A stretch of 64,000 nucleotides of DNA from Amoebophrya sp. A120 (lineage: Eukaryota; Sar; Dinophyceae; Syndiniales; Amoebophryaceae): positions 218,969 through 282,968 of the forward strand of contig CAJINV010000004.1 in assembly GCA_905178155.1 (NCBI GenBank), given 5' to 3'. Position numbers and translations under genes: made by a program. Of this stretch, positions 45,901-57,000 are shown piece after piece. Positions within the stretch are counted from its first letter, which is position 1, and every line of letters begins with the position of its first letter. Below the pieces are notes generated by a model. That model was not told the DNA's origin and searched no databases. It worked only from the letters and a program-made list of their open reading frames with translations.

Positions 45901-47018
45901 GCCGGTTCCGATCTGGGCCCGCCCCACCGGCTCGCAAGGCTCAGAGGGGTTAGCCCAGCAGATTCGGCGCGCCCGGCGCCCGCGTAGCTTCTATCGAATA
46001 GTTTCTAAAGCACTGCGGGGCCGGTAGATCCCTGGCGGACGGAGAGGCGCGGAGCAAACGGGTTAGCCGAAAGTCGCTGGATACGGGTCTGGCCCCCGCA
46101 GGCCTTGCGAGCGCAATTTCGGAACTAAGTGACTGCTGGGTGGCAAATCATTTGGAGCCCGGCAGCACACAGCGGGGGCATTTTCCCGGCGTGGCCCGCA
46201 AGTGCTTGGCGCATCTAAGCACGCGCGCGGACGAAGATGCAGGCTGCTGGCTGGGCACTTTCGAACGATTCTTCGACTGGTGTTCTCGCGTGCGCAGGTG
46301 CGCGGTGTGGCTTGGTGTCTTTTTTCCGCGCACACATTCGCAGACGCACGAAGCACATGCCAGCGTCGGGCTTTTTCCGAAGTCGCTGGCCACTCTTTTG
46401 ATGCGCAGCACCTGGCTAGTGTTCGTGGTTTTGTCCTTTCATAGGCAACTTGAGGAAGACGTATGGCGCGCACGAGCCGACGAGGCCAATGTGTGGGCTA
46501 AAGAATCACCCCAAGACACTCTGAAACCCGGCACAAATGGAGTCTGTGTCTCGTACCGCACTATAGCGGTAAAATTGGCACTCGGCTCCAGAAATCGCGA
46601 AACTTTATGGGCCGCCGAGGGCGGCCGACGACCTAGCTGGATGTGATGCTGCAGTGATAGGACGAGAGCGGCCCTGCCATTTCTGCGTCGCATATGTGGA
46701 GAAGAAGTGAGAGAATGTCCATAGGCTAATCGAGGTAGCTTGTCGCGGTGGTAGCTAGTTGAAAATGTGACATGTGGTCGTAGATGTGATTCCGTACATC
46801 CTGGCTTGTATGTTTCTGCTTTTTGTGTCTTCAGCGCGGACCGGCGTAGCTTCGCCAGGCTCTGCATGTTGGGCGCCCAGGGCGCTGCTGGACCGAGCCG
46901 GGGGACCCCGCGCGCCTGATCATCTGACTGACCGAACATCTCACGCGCTGGCTATTTTAACGCATTTAGCTGGACCGCGACAAGCTTAGCTACTTTATGA
47001 CCCACATTCGCACTAATG
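36936..47018. other. 10-kb GC-rich island without recognised gene
   Basis: Many long open frames on both strands overlap each other, as expected from high GC and few stops. None shows a domain, conserved motif or introner border. Small hairpins with CCCC...GGGG arms recur (for example about 43118-43145 and 44624-44642). One reading is an insertion inside the family B copy that starts at 36642, which would make genes 4 and 5 one gene; that is not shown. Confidence 0.45.
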
Positions 47019-48797
47019 AACAAATAGAGACGCGCTCGGAAATAAAGTAGAAAAGGTCGGCGTAGACGACGGGGAAGACGGGGGTGGACGAGCGGGGGCG
47101 GGGGCAGGGGAGATCGCTGGGCTGGGAAGGGGCGGCAAGGTTGTCGAATATTTTTCCGCTATATTGAGTACGAGTGCCATTTTTTCCGCTATACGCGTGT
47201 GCTTCGCCTTATGTGCCGCGTTCAAGGATTGCCTCGGCTTTGTGTACGATAGGAACGCAATTATGCCGGGGGCCCACCCATACAACGATAAAGGAGTGGG
47301 GCCAGAGATTGCGAGCGGTTCGGCGTGGGGTAGCGGTTGGCCCGATGCCAGTGACTATAGCTCCGGAAACCAGGGAACGCATGACTTCGGCGAAAATGGG
47401 CTTCCGCGTGCGGAATTCGACGGAAGGGGACACGATACGCTTGACAAGGAAAGGCTCGAGCACGACGGCACCGACGGAACCGATGGCGCCGACTACTTCG
47501 AGGCCTACTGGAATGCTGGAGATGCCGTCTGCGGAGCGAACCGTGACCAGGATCGGATGGGTAACGAGACCCGGAGCTGTTACTTTTTAGGCCGGGAGAA
47601 CGAGGACTACACAAAGTGGCCCGTGGGCACCGGAACTGCTCAAGGCGGTAGCTGGGCGGATGCGAACAACCCTGCAGCCCCGTGGAACAGCGATCCGGAA
47701 GACGACACGCGCCTCACCTTCAAACACGTGAAACCGGATGGCAAATGTTGCATGGCAAACACGCAGGGGGACTATGAAGCGGAGCTCTACCAGAATCTAT
47801 CAACCGCAGGCCAATGCGTCTGGATCTGCTGGAAAGTTGTCTGCTACCACTTTTACTATGTAACAATGACAGACAGATACAGACAGCAGCGCCCAAATCG
47901 TCGCGATTGTTGATCTTCCTGACGCAGCCCTGCGCTGCGCAGCCAACTGCGTCCTCGGCTGACGAATAGGTATAAGGGCCGCAACATGAACATGCATGAC
48001 AGAGACAACTACGGGCGTGCTGCTCGCGAAGCATGCGCGGTATCTAAGTCGAGCATTGCAACGCGCTGGACCTTCCAGACCCAGACACATTTGCAGCCAA
48101 TAGAAGCCCGGAGAACCCAATTTGGACACTTTGATCATGACCCCGACCTGCCGCAATGCGGCTCGAGACTCGCCTCAACTGTCGCTACTGATTGACAAAG
48201 TGATTCAAGCCAACGAAGACATCGATTTACCCTCAGGACCCACCTTCGGTGCGGGGTCGGACCCCGCACCCAAGGTGAAAGACAACCTGATCACGAGTGC
48301 AAATCGGCGTCGGGGTTGCCACCTAGGCTCCACCATGACTGCTGTATGGTTGCGTCAGGCGGGAAATCGACAAAGACGAAAATGAAAGACGTTGCAACGC
48401 ATAAAAGCGCCGACGCCAATTCTTGCACCCGCCGTCTGCTCGGCGCTTGGCATATTTTCCCAACGCCTGCAGCAAGTTTGTCACTCTGTTCAGGGCAATG
48501 AATTCAGAAGTAGGGCGAAGCTCCCTTAATGTGTCACGCCGTGGAGCACCCCAACTCTTTACCCTTAGGCTAGCAGGACTCTGATTTGCTCTCCCTGAAG
48601 ATGCTTGCGTCCTTTGCTAGATACTATTCGTTGCAAAGAGTTGAAGTTGCGTTGTGACCGTTCCACCTTTGTCAATTTCGGGCCTGGCGCCTCCATATCC
48701 AGCCGACCTAGAAGCCGCGGGCGTGCCAACCGCAATAGCTTCCCTCTACGATGCGGGGTCAGTTTGCTCATATACAGAAGATGATGATGATGAATGA
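47019..48797 (+). CDS. Gene 5: PAN/Apple-like protein, three exons to stop
   Basis: Exons: about 47019-47797, 48108-48344, 48703-48797 (stop TGA 48795-48797). The first exon holds a PAN/Apple core, CFALCAAFKDCLGFVYDRN, then a Gly/Asp-rich stretch (DGTDGTDGADYFEAYWN) and KPDGKCCMANTQGDYEAELY. Both junctions are clean: YQN joins PGEPNLDTL across an A element with 4 of 5 matching flanks, and STMTA joins ADLEAAGVPTAIASLYDAGS across a B element. The protein ends in CSYTEDDDDE. No start Met is evident: the frame is open from 47019 in GC-rich DNA, so the 5' part is either upstream or joined to gene 4. Likely extracellular. Confidence 0.7.
47798..48102 (+). mobile_element. Introner family A
   Basis: Left TATCAACCGCAGGCCAATGC then GTCTGGATCTG; right CTTCCAGACCCAGACACATT then TGCAGCCAATA. 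Flanks are GAATC / GAAGC (4 of 5). Excision keeps gene 5 in frame. Confidence 0.85.
48241..48277. repeat. 37-base near-perfect palindrome inside a coding exon
   Basis: CACCTT-C-GGTGCGGGGTC pairs with GACCCCGCACC-C-AAGGTG across one base; only one C/C pair is mismatched. It codes in frame within exon 2 of gene 5 (PTFGAGSDPAPKV). It could be a small palindromic insertion or a cruciform-prone site. Confidence 0.75.
48345..48697 (+). mobile_element. Introner family B
   Basis: Left TATGGTTGCGTCAGG with GGAAATCGACAAAGACGAAA; right TTGTCAATTTCGGGCCTGGC then GCCTCCATA. Flanks are TGCTG / TCCAG. Excision joins STMTA to ADLEAAGV in frame, with a stop 95 bases later. Confidence 0.85.
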
Positions 48798-51700
48798 GAG
48801 TTTTAGGGTTCTAGTCCAGTTTAACCCCACCACTCAGTGTGCAGCCTTGTACCCCTCCACAGTTCCGCTGACCTTGTGTGGAGCGCGATTCCGAGGCGCG
48901 CAATTGCGATGGTTGTCTCAGTGGGCGGCAGGGGTGGCGCGTGCAGTCCGTGAAGGCGCCCGCACAAAAAGCAGCAGGTGCATATGTTAAAGCGCTCGAA
49001 GGCCAGCGGCGTCAAAGTCGTCCGGCGCGAACCGTCCGGGGGCCCATTGTTTGGAAGGGTTTGGCTCCTCGGATTTCAGTAGTTTTTTTCATGCTAACGA
49101 CGCGACAGAAACTTTTAGCGATTTTGCTCCACTACATACTACCGCTGAGATTTATTTAACTGTTTATATATTCAACGCCTGCACTGCGACTACGATCGCA
49201 GCTAGGCCCAGCGATCAGCGAGCGTAGCGCCCTAAGTTTTGCGAGTAGTCTATTTGTAAAGATAAGACCGGCGGCAAACGCAGTGCCTTATTGTTGTCAT
49301 CACGTTTTACGACGGAACTTCAAAAGCGGAAGCAGTAGTAGCTCAACTCTCCTCCTAGAAGCATTGCGCAGCGTCGACATCTCGTCGCTGGGCCTGGGGT
49401 ACAGCATGGTATTAGTACGAGTAGGGCGCAGATACCGCTTGCGCCTTTTTCGCTTGATTTAGGTCCGGCGCGATTAATCAAATCGGGCTTCTTCTCGATA
49501 GGGTCGGCCAGACCCTAGCCCCCGAAGCCCCCCTCCCCAAATCGGGGGGCTGGTTATCGCGGGCCCCGAGCTCGAATCGGACAACCGGCACCACGGCGCA
49601 TTTTGCGCCTTGTCTTTTTTTTCCAACCAAAGCGACAGCGCTGGGCGCTGCTTCGCTTCGCTTGGAAGATGCTCCTTCACAGCGACCAAAGCAAACAGCC
49701 CGGACATTCTTGCGCGATTTCTTTTCTGTGTCGGTTTTTCCTGAAAGGGGGGCTCAGGTTCTGTCGCGGTCGGTTTTTCCGAGCGGCAATGAGCCGCAAG
49801 CGAAATAAACATCGCCGCCCGCTTCTGTGCTAGCTATTGCGTTTTTTTCTCCACCGCAAATGCGGCCAGGTCGCCGCCTTCCGGAGAGCAGCACGCAGCG
49901 CAGTTGTTTCGCCGAAGATCATCTATTCCACAGTCAAGCAGCGGAGTGTCACCGCAGCAGATCGCGGAACTACTTCGGCACCGCATGCGGATATTTTTTC
50001 GTGCAGCGGGCCCGCCCCTGCGTCTTTTGAACAGCGCGGCGGCTGTAGTTCCTTTCCTTGAAAGAATGGGCGCGCCCTCTCTACTGCTTTGTTTTCTCGA
50101 TTATCCTCCTGCCTCAGGAAGTACGAAAGGCAGAGAAAGGACCGGCGCGCTTTCGTGTGTGTCTTGCTCCTGGCAAAATGTTGCGTTCGCCTTTTTTCTT
50201 ATCCATCCTTGCGCAGAGTGGCTTCCCAAAAAGACGGCTCAAAAGAGCCGGGAGCTCTGGGCGGAGCGGGTTGGGGAGCTGAGCAGCGTCTAGGGCGCGA
50301 ATTGGGCTCCCGGGCCGCGAGTTGACCGCCCGGCCGGCCGGCACCCCGTGAGGCTAACTTGCGGGCGCGAGTCAACGACGCACTTGTTGCCCCGCTCTTG
50401 ATGTCGGATTTTTGACATCGGACCGCGAGCGGAAGTCGATCGGCTATGTTTTGGGATGGACAGTCGGACGACCGACCGTTGCTCTGCCCTTCCTTCTCGT
50501 TATCGAGAAAGGGGCCCACTGCTCGAAGCTGTGGCCGGCCCCACAGCCTGCTTTTGCTTTACAGGAAGAGCCCAAGGAAAGGCCCAGGCAAATTGTTCAC
50601 TCATGGTTTGTGTTTGGCGCGCATGTTGATGCTTGTGGTAGTCTTCGGCGACCGCAGGGCCTGCGACTGATGTGGTTTTTGCAACGTGCCGGGTATCATA
50701 GAAGGAAGCGAGCGACGCACTTTCGCTCTCGCGTATTAGAACGCCAGTGATCTGCTCTGCAATACAATTCAAGAAAAAAAGGCGATAGACAGCAACTTGT
50801 AAAGCACATGGCACACGAGGCCAGCTGGACTGCCTCAAGCTGTATCAGGTTTGGTTGGAGCGGCCGCCCCGTTCTTTAATTACAGACAAGACGAAGCGCG
50901 TTGGATGCGATGGGCTCGAAGCGTATTGCTGTGGTCGCTCCATTGAAATTGATTTGGAAGCCAAGGCTGCGATGTTGCTTCGATTCATTTGGGCCCCGAA
51001 GAAGAAAACGGCACTGCTGCACGACAAGCAGCGTCGTCTTGGAGCGCCAGGGCTAGTGCATTAGTATAGATCTAGAACAGGCGCGCGCCCGACGGCCCGG
51101 CGACGCGGGGGCGCAAGCGGGGGACGAGCACGAGGGAAAAACCCCCCGCAGGAGAAAGCCCATGGCCCAAAAATCACTTATGTATCACGCCGACAGCGTG
51201 CATGCTGACACCTCAGGCGGATAGCAAAGACAACGCTCACAGGCACCGCGCATAGGACCGACCGAAAATCACGCATAGAAAACGCGGCAAAGCGTGGAGG
51301 GCAGCAGGGGGCGCCGAGCGTGGCCACTGCCCAGGCCTCCACAAACAGGGGGGCCGGAAGGCGTTCCCCGAACCTTTGCGAAGCCCGCCCGGGAGGCTAA
51401 CCACAGGAAACACAGAACGAAGAGGGCACACCGGGGTGGGGCGATTAGAAAGGACGCCGGCGCAAGGTAAAACAAATAGCGCAGCAAGCGGGCGGAGAGG
51501 AAAGGGGGGCGGCGCGGGTGAATGCCCTAAAAACCAAAAGGCCGACAAGGGGAGTAATCGGGCCAAGATCGGAAGGCTTCTGCTCGTTATTTTTAAAATC
51601 GTGCATCGTACGTGATCCAACCACGAAAAGCGTTCCACTTTTCAGGAAAAAGACACCACTTGCCACGAATAAGACACACCCTCCCACGAATCGCAGCCCT

Positions 51701-54070
51701 CCGCCCACGAAAAGCAGAGTCGTTTTCGCCCCAGCAAGGCACAAATAAAGGACCGGGCTGGGGCGAACGTTCATGGTGGCTGGGCGGCGTCCAAACGTTT
51801 TCCGCACACAGGGCGGGCTTCGTTCGGAGCCGGAAAACTCCCTCGCCGCCTTCTCCCCAGAGAGAGTTTGTCCGCGGCAGAAGCTCGAAGAAGGCAGCTT
51901 TTTTAACTTCCCCGGGCCAGGGCCTGGCCTGCCGCGCCGCGGGCCATTCGTGACGCGCCACGAACCACTCGCGGAGTTGGGTCGTGCGCCGAAAGTGCTG
52001 AAAGGACAGAAATCCTTGCAATTTTTGCAACAGCCCAGCAGTTTCTACAAAAATACGTGAAAAATCGAGGCCCGAAGGCCACCCGGGGGCCGGGCAGCGC
52101 GCGGCCGTCTTGCTGCGGCCACGCTGACTTCTCGCGCCATTGATTTTCTCTGCGCCCATGTTTCCACTGGCGGAGGGCGCTGGTAGCCGGCTGCGTCACT
52201 AGTGGTCGGGGGCCCGTTCTGAGTACCCGAAACCCACTAGCAGGATATCTACTAGCGGCCCTATTTCCAATAGCGGTCTTCCTGCTAGTGTAGCGCGCAA
52301 CCCCTCGCCCGGCAGATTTCTTTGAGAGTTGTGACGCCGCGAGCTTACATCTCTCCTGTCGGCTTTTTTTCCCATCTACCGCTAAAAGCGGCCGGCAGTG
52401 TTCAAGCCGCCGCGAGCGTGTTTGCACATCAAAGAAAAGCCTTGACAAGTTTCGGACTGTTTTGGCTGTGTCGGCGCCGAACCCGCCCCGGCGGGCCCTA
52501 CCGATCGCCGCTGGGGGAGCGACGCAGAGTGAAAGAAGAGCCAGTCATGGTGGCGCCTTACCTTCTGAGGCGCCCAGCGCACCGGATTCCGCCAGGTTGG
52601 GGGGCCCCAAGAGTGGCGAAAAAAATGGGCGGCGGGAAAAACAGAGCGAGCCCGCGCGCCAGGGTCCCCATTGTGGTCAGCATTCGAAGGCCGCAAAACC
52701 GGCCGCCACCCATCGTCCAGCCACCATGCCAGCCCAGGCGCAGGACGAAGGCCAGGAGGTGCTGCGCTACTTCGATTGATAGAAAAAGCAAAAAAGGTGG
52801 CGCGGCCCGCCAAAGAGTGAAAATCCATCCGCATGCCACGGGCCCGATTTCGGGTGGGAGCCTATTAGGCCTAATGCCATGGGCCGTCGTTGCTGGGCGC
52901 CCGGGCGGGGCCAGAGCAGGCGGCGAAGGTAGGAAGTTTTTGTCTCCCGAACCCAAGCGGGCGGCAACTTCGGACCGCGGTTTTTAAAGGTCTGAGGAAG
53001 TGAGCCACCGCCGCTGCGGGATGACTGTCGCCGGGTCCGTCTCGCCTTCGATCCGCGCTCCGCTGTTCCTCCGCCCTCACCGGCTGCCCAAGTTCGGCCC
53101 GAAAGGGTCGGCTTCGTTTAGATTCCATCCGGGCCTGGGCCTTATTAGCCTCGTGACTGAGCTCACTCCCCCCGCTGAAGAGGGGGCTGCTATTTGCAAC
53201 TGTGTCCCGTTGAAGCGCTACAAACGTGGAGTGGCACTGTTGCACGGCAGACGGTTGCCTGTTGAGGGTTCGACAGGTTCGCGCTTATCATGTGGAATGC
53301 CGGCCATTCCTTTTCCTATTCCGCACGCCAGGCGTTTTCTTGTCGCAGAAAATTTTCTGAAGAGCGGAAAGACACTGCACTAAAAATCTCGCGCGGCCCT
53401 TCTTGTGTTGGTAGGCAGGCACACGCCCCAGCCAGTAGAGTGAGTTAGCGTGGCGTAAAAAAAATCTCCCTACACCCTATGGCCTCTCATGATCTTAGTT
53501 AGTCAGGAACTGCTATTGTGTAGTGATTGTTCTTTGGCTTTGGGCTCCAGCTCTAGCGTACTATGAAAGCGGATACGTACTAAATTGAAACTCTGCCAGC
53601 GGGAGCGGGAGAATGCAGCATGTTGCTGGTAAATCTAAATATAGTCGAGATTTGCTTTAAGTGGTGAAAAAAATGTAAGTGCCCGCGTCAGGAGCAGCGT
53701 TACCACTGCGCCCGAGGTCCTCGCTAAGCGATTTCTTGTAGTGCTACTGGATGGACCAAAATGGCGCGGCCTTTCTGTCGCTTCGCAGTCTTCGCCGGCA
53801 GGGGCTGCTCCCTCGGAGCCTTATCAAGTGCACTTCTTATGTGGCTGGGCCTGGAACATTGCTAGGTCGTGAGATGATCGTGCGCGGGCACGAGCTCTGG
53901 ATCACACGAAATCTGTGCTGCATGAGCTCCGAGGCTACTACTGAACTCATGTCGCGGGACAAGCAAAGACTTTGAGAACTATAATCCGCCGAAAAGTCAA
54001 TATCTTACGAGAATGCTCCGACGCACAGTAGAGCGCCTGTCCCTGCATGATCCAGAAGTGGAAGCATGAG
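48798..54070. other. Mostly GC-rich stretch between genes 5 and 6
   Basis: No gene supported. The composition is GC-rich to about 53.4 kb, then normal. A frame at 53751-53837 (DQNGAAFLSLRSLRRQGLLP) ends at a TATGTGGCTGGGCCTGGAAC word like a family A left end, so it may be an upstream exon of gene 6. Its partner end was not found. Confidence 0.4.
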
Positions 54071-57000
54071 AAACAAGCGCTCGCACTCTCCCAGCAGAGC
54101 ATCCTGATCCACCAGGAGGCCTAGACCACGTACTAGAAATGCATAAGCGAGCATATGCATTGCAAGCATGTCTCGGTCTGCAAGATCGTGCGTCGTTGTG
54201 ATTCGTCAACTCGTAGACGATACAACTAGGCAGGAATGCACGCAAAAGCATCGCATTTTGTTTGCGAGGGTTCCTTGAGGCGTATCGCACATGAGAAGTT
54301 AGCCTTTTGCGTAGCAAGAGGCCGCCGGCAACTTCTGGCGCTTGTGCGTCGCAGTTACTTCAGTTCAAGCGGCAGTGCTAGAAGTTCAAGAGCCAGACAT
54401 GTTTGCACTTGATGCGGCAGCTTGCTTTACAGCTTCGCGGAAGCCTATCGAGGGAAAAGGTTTGCCAGAGTCACTATTTTCCAGGTAGTTTTGCGTCAGA
54501 AAGATTTCTGGCGTCACAGCTTCTCCTTGTATATATGCAGAATGAAATATAACACCTAGAACGAACCCAGATCGCATCATGAGGCTCAATTGTCAAGACG
54601 CATTTCGATGCATGGCAGGCGTTTTTCTAATATGCAAGACTGGCGAAGCTGATGGATGATTATGGCGAACTATTTTTGCCTGATAGCAACGCCGTGCTGC
54701 AGACGACAGCAGATGCCGATGTGTCTGGCGGTGGTCGAGAGGACGACGATCGCCACGAATTTAATTTCGAAGACGCTGCCAAAATGGAAAGACTGCGAAG
54801 AACTACCGCATCAGGCACCGCATTGCGCAGCCAGGACTTGACAGCACGAAAAAGGAGGGGGCCTCGAGGCGGCTTGGGGCAGCTGCTTGCATGGAAAAGG
54901 CAACTTCGGACGAGGACTTCGTCTGGCACCAGCGGGGACGCGTTCTCGACGAGGGCGAGCTTTTCGGCTGGCGCTCCAGCGCCAGGAGCTCCAAGAACAC
55001 CAGTAGGCGGAGCGAGTTTGCTCCACCTCTTCTCGGAGGACAGCGCTGCCGGCGTATGAAAACCTCACGTGGGAAATCAAATCCTCAAAGTGAAAATAAA
55101 TTTGTAATGCAAAAAAGTCCGCTTGAAGCAACATTTCTAGTCGGCGCATGACAAATTTCTCGGGCACTCCAAACATGTCTGTCGTGCTAGTACAGTCTTT
55201 TACTCTTTGGTGTCGCATTTCATGCGTCACAAATTATTTCCAGTTTTCGAATTTTCATTCTGAGGCCTCCATACAACGGCGCCGCGCCTGATACACGAGT
55301 GCGCGACCAGCTGGAGATCGACGAGGCAATCGCGAGGCGGAGTCCTCGCATGGCAAAGGAGCTGCAGCGGCGCGAGCGAAAAAGGCTAGCGCAGAGGGAG
55401 AAGCGCGTGGCTGTGCTCGGCGGCGATCCTATGGCCATCTCATGGTTGGCCACCGCAATGAGGATGGAGTCGCGGCTATCCTGACGAGAAACGTCGTCGC
55501 CCCAAATTCAGTTTCGGTAAAAATCAATGCGCTAGATCACACACAACTCCAGATGTTTTCGTTAGCGTTTTGGGACTCACGTATGACAAGTTTTTTCTCT
55601 CCTATGCTGGTGCAGTCTGATCCTGTTATAAATAAGGCATGACTACATGCTGCCAAACCTCGACGAGAAATGCTTCTCATGGGGACGAGCGTTGCAAATG
55701 ATGTCCCTCTAGGTGCATGTCTGCAGCTGCACGGCAATGCTGTGGGTCCAGTTTTTCCACAGGATAGCGGCCGCTCAGCCCGCTTGCCGGCCAGCGGCAC
55801 CAGCAGGACAAAGACAGCAAGGCCCTGCTGGCACGTCGCCAGGGCGAGATCGTACCCCCCTACTTGGTATTCGCTGCAAATATTTCCGGGTCTGAAAAAA
55901 AAAGAGCCGCGTGTTTGTCATGCAGCTTGTGGAGCAGCAGCAGAAAGATGGTCTGAAATGCGCACGTAGAATACACAGAAGAGAGGGTAATTTTGTGAAG
56001 GCTTCTCCATACCTGCCCCGTATGAGACACTCGCTCGTTGTGTGACAACAAATGGGCAGCCGCAGCTTAGCTTGACCCTCATGCAATACAGATTTTCACT
56101 GCTCGAGATTTAGGATCACAAGTTAAAACTCTTCCGGACCCAGGAGCCATATTTGCAATGCATAAGTGGACGAGGATTACAAAAACTGGCCCACGCGAAC
56201 AAGAGCCTCCGCGTCGACGGCCGCCGGAGGCAAGTGGAAAGCGAAGCCAAGAAGGCGGCGGGACACGAACTCCCAGCAAAATAAGACGGGCCCTGCTTCG
56301 TCATCGAGAGGCATCAGCCGGAGTCTTCGGCGCGGAGTACGCAGTGTAAAGGAATGTGTCTGGGTCTGCTGGCCGTAAGGACATGGGACATGGTCATGGA
56401 GGATGGGCATGTTCATGGAGCCGAATATGTTCTCTGTGGTCAGTTGTAACTTGAAAACCTGTGAAGTGTGCACAGAAACAATTGCTCTGCTGTAGCCACG
56501 CGAAGAACTACAGGGAGCTTCCTCTGCGGCCTGAGCCACTATCTTGAGACGCCTTCATCTTGAAACCCGTTGTGCTACATTTACATAAAATGTAGCTGCT
56601 GTGCTGCATTTTTATTCGCCCAAAACTTCTCAAAACTTGACTTTTATGGGGCCCTCTGAGAGCTAGTGAGGCTAATGAAGCTCGTGCACGACCCCTGCAG
56701 ATCTCTCTCGACCCAGACATGTGTGCGACTCTTTCGCATTTTCATACGGAGGACGCCGGGACTATGAAGCTGTCAGGATTGATGAAATCGTCAAAGTTAA
56801 AATGGTTTGCCATGCATAAAATGCATGGCATGAAGTGCCTGTCTTCCCGGGATGGCAAGTGGGGCAAATTGTGGGCCTATTTAGGGTTTGGGATAGAGCT
56901 GCTAAAGGAGCACGACAAAAGCACTACTCTGTGCCCAAACAGCATGACCAATTGGATTTCGGTGCTCCGAAAAATTCTCATGCGCCGCTCGGGAATTGGT

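Noticed and set aside
54652-55484. A two-exon gene ending at the TGA 55482-55484
   Set aside because: The stop lies 8 bases inside a C element with perfect GCGGC flanks. Removing the element continues the frame through several more exons, so this is not the gene end.
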